In this document: piece after piece, positions 54,420 through 61,268 of the stretch
Position numbering within the stretch: position 1 is the first letter of the stretch
How the letters are laid out: each line of letters begins with the position of its first letter
Assembly: GCA_040510375.1 (NCBI GenBank)
Contig: JBEVJC010000014.1
Span: forward strand, 62,001 to 126,000
Direction of reading: 5' to 3'
Length of the DNA stretch: 64,000 nt
Origin: JBEVJC01 sp040510375
GTDB taxonomy: Bacteria; Bacteroidota; Bacteroidia; Chitinophagales; Chitinophagaceae
The notes under the pieces: generated by a model
Database searches by the model: none
Seen by the model: the letters and a program-made list of their open reading frames with translations, nothing else
Told to the model about the DNA's origin: nothing
Translations under genes and position numbers: made by a program

Positions 54420-55322
54420 TTAAGCTTTAGGATGGGCCTTGCGGTGCACGTCTTTCAATTTATCGATGGTGGTATGGGTGTAGACCTGCGTGGATGCCAG
54501 GCTGGAATGACCCAGCAGTTCCTTTACGGCGTTCAGGTCGGCCCCGTTGTTCATCAGGTGGGTAGCGAAAGTATGCCGCAGCACGTGCGGGCTTTTTTTA
54601 TCCAGTGTCCCTGCCTGTTCGAGGCATGAACGCACCAGCAGGTAAGCATATTTGGGATAGAGCTTCCGGCCCTTTTCCGTGACCAGCAGGAACGGTTCGG
54701 GCGATTCAAATTCCTTCCGTTTCAACCGCTGGTATTCTTCCAGGTCCTGCATCAGTTGGGGGCTGACCGGTATGACCCGCTCCTTATTCCCCTTACCCAG
54801 CACCTTGATCTGGCGGCGGTCGGTATCCACCTGGCTTTCTTTCATGCCGATGAGTTCGCTCAGGCGCATCCCGGTTGAATAAAAAAGCACCATGATCATT
54901 TTTCCGTTATAGGTTTTCCAGTCCTCCGAGGAAGAACGGACCGACTGCAGCAAAACTTCCGTTTCCGACTCTTTGACAAAAACCGGGAGACGCTTTTTTA
55001 TTTTGGGGGAAATAATATTGGCCGTTGGTGCCTGGCTGATGGCTCCCAGCCGGAGATGGTATTTGAAAAACGACTTCAGGGTGGAAATCTTCCGGCTGAT
55101 CGTTTTGGAACTCAGGCCCGATTCCTTCAAACCCGCCAGCCATGACCGGATCATCGGATAGCTGATCTCCGCCAGTGGAGTGGGGCCATAGGTCAGTTCC
55201 AGGTAGTCAAAAAAATCACGCAGGTCACCCTGGTAGGAAACCAGTGTATGGACCGAATACCTTTTTTCAAACTTCAGGTAATCGAGAAAGGACGTGGTTG
55301 TTTCGTCGGAAGGTATGGGCAT
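54420..55322 (-). CDS. xerC: Tyrosine recombinase XerC-like
   Basis: The 300-residue protein has the N-terminal SAM-like domain (FLDYLKFEKRYSVHTLVSYQ at about 12 to 31) and a catalytic domain with STGMRLSELIG, HVLRHTFATHLM, LLGHSSLASTQ and the Tyr in VYTHTT. Chromosomal XerC and XerD resolve chromosome dimers at dif. Its place between rpsU and hpf is the standard chromosomal one in Bacteroidota, so it is the housekeeping enzyme, not an element integrase. A TAACTTTG -7 element lies 12 bases before the start. Confidence 0.92.
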   Translation of the reverse strand: MPIPSDETTTSFLDYLKFEKRYSVHTLVSYQGDLRDFFDYLELTYGPTPLAEISYPMIRSWLAGLKESGLSSKTISRKISTLKSFFKYHLRLGAISQAPTANIISPKIKKRLPVFVKESETEVLLQSVRSSSEDWKTYNGKMIMVLFYSTGMRLSELIGMKESQVDTDRRQIKVLGKGNKERVIPVSPQLMQDLEEYQRLKRKEFESPEPFLLVTEKGRKLYPKYAYLLVRSCLEQAGTLDKKSPHVLRHTFATHLMNNGADLNAVKELLGHSSLASTQVYTHTTIDKLKDVHRKAHPKA

Positions 55323-55333
55323 AAAAATAGCTC

Positions 55334-55341
55334 CAAAGTTA
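55334..55341 (-). promoter_or_regulatory. -7 element (TAACTTTG) of xerC
   Basis: TAACTTTG on the minus strand lies 12 bases before the xerC ATG, giving a very short leader. Confidence 0.5.
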
Positions 55342-55385
55342 AGGAACTTTGCAGCTATATATAAGTTGAAGGAAAACCGGAAGTA

Positions 55386-55583
55386 TTACTTCTCGATCTT
55401 ACCGATCGCAATATTCTGTTTGTAGACTGCTTTCAGCACTTCTCCGCGACGTCTTACAGATGGCTTAATAAAAGCCTGACGCTCACGCAGTTGCAATAAA
55501 ACTTTCGATTTTTCGAATTTTTTCTTGTACTTCTTAAGCGCCTTGTCAATGTTTTCGCAATCTTTTGAATCTATAATTAGCAT
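55386..55583 (-). CDS. rpsU: Ribosomal protein S21
   Basis: The 65-residue protein (MLIIDSKDCENIDKALKKYK, then QRERQAF-like and basic tail) is a Bacteroidota-type S21. The start at 55583 is set by a strong AGGGGG ribosome binding site ten bases upstream. The open frame continues further, but that part is the antisense of ribE and has no S21 features. A TATCTTTG -7 element lies about 35 bases upstream. Confidence 0.95.
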   Translation of the reverse strand: MLIIDSKDCENIDKALKKYKKKFEKSKVLLQLRERQAFIKPSVRRRGEVLKAVYKQNIAIGKIEK

Positions 55584-55618
55584 AATAATAATACCCCCTT
55601 TGGTATGTTTTAGGACGG

Positions 55619-55626
55619 CAAAGATA
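55619..55626 (-). promoter_or_regulatory. -7 element (TATCTTTG) of rpsU
   Basis: TATCTTTG lies 36 bases before the rpsU ATG on the minus strand and fits TAnnTTTG. It confirms that transcription starts inside the longer open frame, after its apparent beginning. Confidence 0.55.
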
Positions 55627-55737
55627 AAGGGATTTCCTGAAAAAATCAAGATTACAGGAACATGATTTCCTGCAATTCCAATCAATTGTCTCAAAACCCG
55701 ATTTGGAAAATGCGATCCGGCACAGGAGATTTGCACC

Positions 55738-56340
55738 ATGTTTACAGGAATTATTGAAAGCCTTGGAACCGTAGAAGAGATCATCACTACCGGTACCAAT
55801 AAAACCTTCTGGATCAGTTCACCCCTCTCCTCTTCCTTCCAGATCGACCAAAGTGTCAGCCACAATGGAATTTGCCTGACCGTGGAAGAAATCACAGAAA
55901 ACCGCCACCGGGTTACCGCCATCGGGGAAACCCTGTCAGTGACCGAGGCCGGCACATGGAACAAAGGATCAATGGTCAACCTGGAACAATGCCTTCGGTT
56001 CAACGGCCGGCTTGATGGTCATATAGTACAGGGACATGTGGACAGCACTGCAACCTGTGTACAGGTATCTGACCGACAGGGAAGCTGGGAACTGGTTTTT
56101 GAGTTTGATCCCCGGTTTGCCAGCCTGGTTATTGAAAAAGGTTCTATCTGTGTAAATGGTATCAGCCTCACGGCTTTCAATGTTACTGAAAACAGATTCA
56201 CCGTTGCCATCATACCTTATACCTACACACATACCAATATCTCCACTATTGTTGCAGGATCAACTGTCAATATTGAATTTGACCTGGTTGGAAAATACAT
56301 CATGCGTTCCGAACTGCTGCAATCACAGGTAAACGTATAA
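55738..56340 (+). CDS. ribE: Riboflavin synthase, alpha subunit
   Basis: The 200-residue enzyme joins two lumazine molecules into riboflavin. It has the two repeated barrel domains of the family, the first opening with MFTGIIESLGTVEEI, the second near residue 98 with FNGRLDGHIVQGHVDST. The repeat motifs SHNGICLTV and SICVNGISLT are the active-site segments of the two halves. It is divergent from rpsU. Confidence 0.95.
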   Translation: MFTGIIESLGTVEEIITTGTNKTFWISSPLSSSFQIDQSVSHNGICLTVEEITENRHRVTAIGETLSVTEAGTWNKGSMVNLEQCLRFNGRLDGHIVQGHVDSTATCVQVSDRQGSWELVFEFDPRFASLVIEKGSICVNGISLTAFNVTENRFTVAIIPYTYTHTNISTIVAGSTVNIEFDLVGKYIMRSELLQSQVNV

Positions 56341-56410
56341 AGTACGATCACTGTATGTTGCAATCGGTCCAGTTTTATATACATTTGATCAAAATCAACC
56401 AACGCTTCAA

Positions 56411-57130
56411 TTGCACCATACACTCACTATCATCATTCCCTGTTTTAATGAACAGCAATTCATTTCCGGGGTACTCGACAAAGTACTAAGGAGCCAACTT
56501 CCCGGGGATATTCAAAAGGAAGTGATAGTGGTAGATGATTATTCCAGCGACGGCTCTGTTATGGCAATCGAGTCGTATTTGTCAGATAACCCGGGTGCTG
56601 CCGTAACCCTGGTGAAACATTCAAAAAACCAGGGCAAAGGAGCCAGTATCCATAGTGGGATTGCCAGATCCACCGGCGACATGATTATTATCCAGGATGC
56701 AGATTATGAATATGATCCCGCAGAATATGGTAAGTTGCTGCGACCGATACTGGACGGACACGCCGATGTGGTATACGGATCACGCTTCCGCGGAAGTGAA
56801 GCTCATCGGGTATTGTTCTTTTTACATTCTGCCGGAAATAAAATGCTGACAACACTTTCCAACCTATTCACAGGAATGAACCTGACAGATATGGAAACAG
56901 GTTACAAACTTTTTAACGGACCAATGCTCCGATCGTTGAAATTAAAGGAAAAAAGATTCGGCTTCGAACCAGAGGTGACCGCACGTATCGCCCGTATTTC
57001 CGGAATCCGCGTATACGAAGTGGGTATATCCTATTACGGCAGAAGTTATGCAGAGGGTAAAAAAATCGGATGGAAAGATGGCGTCCGTGCATTGTATTGC
57101 ATTATCAAATACAATATATTCTCCCGTTGA
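56411..57130 (+). CDS. GT2 family glycosyltransferase (dolichyl-phosphate mannose synthase type)
   Basis: A 239-residue GT2 enzyme. LTIIIPCFNEQQFISGVL opens the nucleotide-sugar fold. VVDDYSSDGS and IIQDADYEYDP supply the acidic and DxD-like residues, and YGSRFRG and FEPEVTARI are typical of the DPM1-like group. It should load a sugar onto polyprenyl phosphate as donor for membrane GT-C enzymes, which fits the two membrane proteins that follow. There is no C-terminal membrane segment. The start is TTG at 56411; no upstream ATG is available in frame. Confidence 0.88.
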   Translation: MHHTLTIIIPCFNEQQFISGVLDKVLRSQLPGDIQKEVIVVDDYSSDGSVMAIESYLSDNPGAAVTLVKHSKNQGKGASIHSGIARSTGDMIIIQDADYEYDPAEYGKLLRPILDGHADVVYGSRFRGSEAHRVLFFLHSAGNKMLTTLSNLFTGMNLTDMETGYKLFNGPMLRSLKLKEKRFGFEPEVTARIARISGIRVYEVGISYYGRSYAEGKKIGWKDGVRALYCIIKYNIFSR

Positions 57131-57151
57131 TTCATACTTAAACACTGTTGA

Positions 57152-58843
57152 ATGTTTGAATTATTCCTTGTACACCTTGCCATTCTTTTCTTCTGCATAT
57201 CAGCGGGATTTCTTTTTTACCGGGTTTTACCCGGCGAACAGGGCTGGCAACGGCCACTCGTAATGCTTTTTTTCACCGGACTGGTAATCTACAGCAGCAT
57301 TGCCCAGGTTATTGCTCTTTTCTTTCCTGTCAATTTTATTGTCCAGCTGCTTTTAATCCTTATAACCCTGTTGCTGCTTGCCCTGAACCGGAAAAGTTTT
57401 ATCCCCTTTCTCCGTTCGGTTTATTCGTCTGCTCTCCGGATGCGCCCATTGTACCTGATCGCAATAACTTCCTGCTGGATTCTTGTACTGGTAATCTGCG
57501 CAGGTCCCATTATTAATGACGACACCGACTGCTACCATATACCAATGGTAAAATGGATCTCCGAATATGGAACAGTGCCCGGATTAGCCAACCTGCATTC
57601 CCGCTACGGATTCAATTCATCATGGTTCATGAGCATTTCTGTTCTTACGCCCCAGGGGTTAATTGGTCAGTTTTACACTTCCCTGAATTCATTGATTTCA
57701 TTTGTCTTCACCGCATATCTCATTTCAAAATTAGCCAACCCCCGGTTTGCTCTATCCGCTGCCGTTGTATTGGTGCTCTCACTGGCATCCTGGCCGGTAA
57801 TCCGGGGTAATGCAACTTCTGCAGGGTACGACCTGATCACTGCGTTCATGGTTATTGTACTGTTAATGGAAAGCCTGAGGCTGGTGGTGGAAAAATCCGG
57901 CCGGCACTTTACAACCGAACTTTTATTATGGCCGGTATTCCTGTTCAGTATCCGTATCGTCAATTTCCCCTTGTTAATTTTATCGGCAGCAAGTGTTTAC
58001 CTGCTTTGGCGCGCCAACCGGAAGCAACTGATGATCCTGGCTGCCTGCTCCCTGCTGATCATAATACCGTTTTTAATACGCAACCTGATTCTTTCGGGTT
58101 ACCTGTTTTTTCCATCAATGGCTGTTGACCTGTTTGCGGTCGACTGGAAAGCTGATCCCGACCGTACCAAAAGACTGGTTGACTTCATACGCTACTTCAA
58201 CCGGGTGAACACCCGTTACCAGGAAACAGAAGTAACTGCGGGATTAAGTTATTCCCAGTGGATACCACTATGGTTCCGGTATATGTTTAATTACGACAAA
58301 CTGATCTTCTTTCCTGCAGTAGCCGGAATATTTGTCGCGCTGGCCGGACTTCGTAAAACATTCTTTTCAGGCAGCCTGGTTTACCGGTTGTTTATTGCCA
58401 CATTTTTACTCCAGTTATTATTATGGTTCTTTGTTGCACCCGATCCAAGATTTGCACTCGGACCAATATTGTCTTTTTGTTTCCTGCTGGTTTTTATTCC
58501 GATTACAATTCCTGTTTCCTGGACCCGACTGCTGGTGATACCGGTAGCACTATGCTGCCTGTCACTGGCCGCCTACAGCGTTTTCGCCCGACGGGATTCG
58601 ATCTCCAGGATAATAGTTCATCCATTACCCCTGCCGGTTCCCGGGGCCCAGCCAATCCTGATCGGTAATATTCCCGTCTATTTACCAGCAAGATTCCAGG
58701 ATAATTTTAATCTCCGTTGTTATGGCACTGAACTACCTTGCCTTTATGAAATTTATCCTGGCCTTGAAATGAGGGGACCCTCGATTAAAAATGGTTTCAG
58801 GCTTTCAAAAACAAGAGATAAATCCAAAGCCTCCGGACTTTGA
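57152..58843 (+). CDS. Polytopic membrane protein, paralogue A (LIC_10190-like, GT-C layout)
   Basis: A 563-residue protein with about twelve membrane helices. Conserved parts shared with the protein at 59580 are DTDCYHIPMVKWISEYG with VPGLANLH, the segment IRNLILSGYLFFPS and the APDPRFALGP loop. The first loop with its Asp residues fits a GT-C active site. I believe it belongs to the LIC_10190-like group, with moderate certainty. It lies 21 bases after the GT2 gene and overlaps the methyltransferase start, so the genes form one operon and probably build one glycan. Confidence 0.7.
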   Translation: MFELFLVHLAILFFCISAGFLFYRVLPGEQGWQRPLVMLFFTGLVIYSSIAQVIALFFPVNFIVQLLLILITLLLLALNRKSFIPFLRSVYSSALRMRPLYLIAITSCWILVLVICAGPIINDDTDCYHIPMVKWISEYGTVPGLANLHSRYGFNSSWFMSISVLTPQGLIGQFYTSLNSLISFVFTAYLISKLANPRFALSAAVVLVLSLASWPVIRGNATSAGYDLITAFMVIVLLMESLRLVVEKSGRHFTTELLLWPVFLFSIRIVNFPLLILSAASVYLLWRANRKQLMILAACSLLIIIPFLIRNLILSGYLFFPSMAVDLFAVDWKADPDRTKRLVDFIRYFNRVNTRYQETEVTAGLSYSQWIPLWFRYMFNYDKLIFFPAVAGIFVALAGLRKTFFSGSLVYRLFIATFLLQLLLWFFVAPDPRFALGPILSFCFLLVFIPITIPVSWTRLLVIPVALCCLSLAAYSVFARRDSISRIIVHPLPLPVPGAQPILIGNIPVYLPARFQDNFNLRCYGTELPCLYEIYPGLEMRGPSIKNGFRLSKTRDKSKASGL

Positions 58844-59583
58844 ACAAACCAGTACAATCAATATCAGATTTTGACCCACACGGCCGGTATACGCTGGAAG
58901 TAATTGGAGCAGCCGATAAGTTCAATCAGTGGACCTATCAAACTATTTCCCCTTATCTCAAAGGAAACGTACTTGAAATTGGATCGGGGATTGGAAACAT
59001 ATCCAATTATGCAATCCATGCAGGACATCATATCACTTTGTCGGATTTTAATCCTGCCTACCAGCGATCCCTTAGCAACCGGTTCGCCGGTCATGCCAAT
59101 GTAGAATCGGTAATCTCGATAGACCTGCAACATCCCACATTCGAAACAACCTATCAGTCGCTCTCAAAAAAATTTGATTCCATCTTTTTACTGAATGTTA
59201 TTGAGCATCTGGAAAACGACTCCATTGCCGTCCGCAACTGCCGCTTCCTGCTTAAACACAATGGTCACCTGATTGTCCTTGCACCATCGTACCCATTCCT
59301 TTTTTGCGAACTCGACAGGCGGCTGGGTCATTACCGGCGTTACACCACCAACACACTTGCCCGGCTTTTTCCTGAAAACGGACTGACAGTAATTCATCGT
59401 CAATATTTCAACTTCGCCGGAATCGGTGGCTGGTTTTTGTTTGGTAAGTTACTGGGACGTGCGTCCATCGGAGGGGAAATGAAATGGTATAACCGGCTGG
59501 TTCCATTATTCAGGTTGCTGGATAAAATGGTGTTTCACAAAGCCGGGCTATCTTCTATTGTTGTTGCAAAACTTTCCGAATGA
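58840..59583 (+). CDS. Class I SAM-dependent methyltransferase
   Basis: The 247-residue protein has the Rossmann-type SAM-binding start VLEIGSGIGNISNYAI at about residue 45, the acidic ITLSDFNPAY and FLLNVIEHLEND (motif IV to post-I order as in class I enzymes). A C-terminal region of about 60 residues could be a membrane-near helix pair. The substrate is not known; the context suggests sugar or lipid-linked glycan methylation. The start is TTG, four bases overlapping the upstream stop; the downstream gene overlaps by four bases (ATGA). Confidence 0.85.
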   Translation: MNKPVQSISDFDPHGRYTLEVIGAADKFNQWTYQTISPYLKGNVLEIGSGIGNISNYAIHAGHHITLSDFNPAYQRSLSNRFAGHANVESVISIDLQHPTFETTYQSLSKKFDSIFLLNVIEHLENDSIAVRNCRFLLKHNGHLIVLAPSYPFLFCELDRRLGHYRRYTTNTLARLFPENGLTVIHRQYFNFAGIGGWFLFGKLLGRASIGGEMKWYNRLVPLFRLLDKMVFHKAGLSSIVVAKLSE

Positions 59584-61217
59584 TTGTTTCTGTATTAGCG
59601 GTAGCCTATATCACGTTCTTCTGTTACCTGACAGGAAGATCACTCTTTACACGCAACGCAAACGGAAATATAATCGATTGTTTTACCGGGCTGGCCGTTC
59701 ATGGTATACTGTTTACCGCATTGTCGCTCTTAATTCCTGTCGGAACCATTTTCGCACAGGTGATTTTTATCGGCATCTCCGGGGGACTATACCTTTGGCG
59801 CCGTCCGTCTCTTAAACCTGATTTCGGGAACCTGCAAAAACATCCTCTTGCCCTCACCTGCTTTCTTGTCGCATTCTTCTTACTACTCCTTCTCCATTCC
59901 GCACCTGTAACACATCCCGATACCCTGATCTACCATGCACAGAATATCCGATGGGCTGCAGAATACCGGGCCATTCCAGGTATCGCAAACCTGCAGTATC
60001 ATTTCGGATTGCAAAGCAACATGTTCATTGTTTCTGCACTTTTTTCCTTTCGTTTCACCGGAACAGCAGCTATCAGTTTTGCCAACCTTGCTATTTGCAC
60101 ATGGCTGCTCCTGTTTATTTTCCGGCAACTGGATTTATCAAACACCGGCCAGCATAGTGGCGTACGAAATAATCTTTCCTGGTTCATGTTACTGGTTTTT
60201 ACATTCTGGACCTTTACACAGATACGTCTGTCCGTTACATCCGGCAGCCCCGATTTTGCCGCCAGTATTTATTGCTGGCTTTGCCTGTTTCTCTTCGTTC
60301 ATCCGGAGCCGGGTGAAAGTGACAAGTCGGCTCAATTAGTCCGCATCCTGCTACTTTTATGTTTTACTATCGGTATTAAATTTTCCACCCTCCCGGTTTT
60401 ACTTTTATTACCATTCGTATTATACAGGACTCCCCGTCATGGTATTGGAAAATGGATTTTATGTCTGGTCCTGGCGATCCTGTTACTGGCACCGGTTATA
60501 ACCAGGAATATAATTGCATCAGGATATCCCTTGTTCCCTTCCGGTTGGGTTGCATTACCTGTGGATTGGAAAGTAGAAAAGACTACTGTTCTGCAAAACG
60601 AAAAATACATCAAAGCTTATGCGAGGGCGGGTGTTGAGGCTGAGCCCGCATCCATAGATCTTGTTGCGGGACAAAGCCTGGTGGAATGGGTTCCGTACTG
60701 GTGGTCCCGGCAATCATTGGCCGACAAAACCCTGCTTCTTTGTTTACTGATACTTGCACCGGTAGCAATTATATTGTCTGTCCGAAGGCGCAGGAAGGAT
60801 CTGCAGATCATTCTCCTGATTTCACTGGCCGGGACATTGTTCTGGTTAAACTTTGCACCAGATCCAAGATTCGGGTATGGATTCCTGATACCTGTTGCGG
60901 CGGTTGGTCTCGATTTTTTATTCCGGCGTTTTCCGGTTAAATGGATCCCGAAGATTAATTACCTGCTGCTTTCCATTTTATTGATCTCCTTACTGGGTTA
61001 CAGCGGATCCCGCCTGATGAATTATTTTACACTCCGCCAGTTATTATTCCCCCGCGGTGTGATGCAATCATCTTTTCATGAAGTTAAATGCAGCGGCCTT
61101 CCGTTTGTTCAGGTGGGTTCAGGATACTGCGATGATCTTCCACTACCCTGTATCAGGGACTGCAACGATATAATTCCCCGCGGAGCGACCATTACCGACG
61201 GCTTCAGGGCAAAATAA
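59580..61217 (+). CDS. Polytopic membrane protein, paralogue B (LIC_10190-like, GT-C layout)
   Basis: A 545-residue protein with about twelve membrane helices and the same landmarks as paralogue A: HPDTLIYHAQNIRWAAEYR with IPGIANLQ, ITRNIIASGYPLFPS and the APDPRFGYG loop. The C-terminus is a short soluble part with several Cys (LPFVQVGSGYCDDLPLPCIR). The two are clearly paralogous but diverged, which suggests distinct substrates in one pathway. A hairpin terminator follows directly. Confidence 0.7.
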   Translation: MIVSVLAVAYITFFCYLTGRSLFTRNANGNIIDCFTGLAVHGILFTALSLLIPVGTIFAQVIFIGISGGLYLWRRPSLKPDFGNLQKHPLALTCFLVAFFLLLLLHSAPVTHPDTLIYHAQNIRWAAEYRAIPGIANLQYHFGLQSNMFIVSALFSFRFTGTAAISFANLAICTWLLLFIFRQLDLSNTGQHSGVRNNLSWFMLLVFTFWTFTQIRLSVTSGSPDFAASIYCWLCLFLFVHPEPGESDKSAQLVRILLLLCFTIGIKFSTLPVLLLLPFVLYRTPRHGIGKWILCLVLAILLLAPVITRNIIASGYPLFPSGWVALPVDWKVEKTTVLQNEKYIKAYARAGVEAEPASIDLVAGQSLVEWVPYWWSRQSLADKTLLLCLLILAPVAIILSVRRRRKDLQIILLISLAGTLFWLNFAPDPRFGYGFLIPVAAVGLDFLFRRFPVKWIPKINYLLLSILLISLLGYSGSRLMNYFTLRQLLFPRGVMQSSFHEVKCSGLPFVQVGSGYCDDLPLPCIRDCNDIIPRGATITDGFRAK

Positions 61218-61218
61218 A

Positions 61219-61252
61219 AATGGGTATGCCAGTCCTGACATACCCATTCGTT
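61219..61252. terminator. Bidirectional terminator between convergent genes
   Basis: AATGGGTATG and CATACCCATT form a 10-base stem. The minus side continues with TTTTTATTTT after the PorU2-like gene, and the plus side is moderately T-rich. Confidence 0.8.
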
Positions 61253-61268
61253 ATTCTTTTATTTGTGG

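Noticed and set aside
55584..56003. Upstream extension of the rpsU reading frame to 205 codons
   Set aside because: It is antisense to ribE. The S21 start is fixed by AGGGGG before the ATG at 55583, and the TATCTTTG element lies inside the extension.
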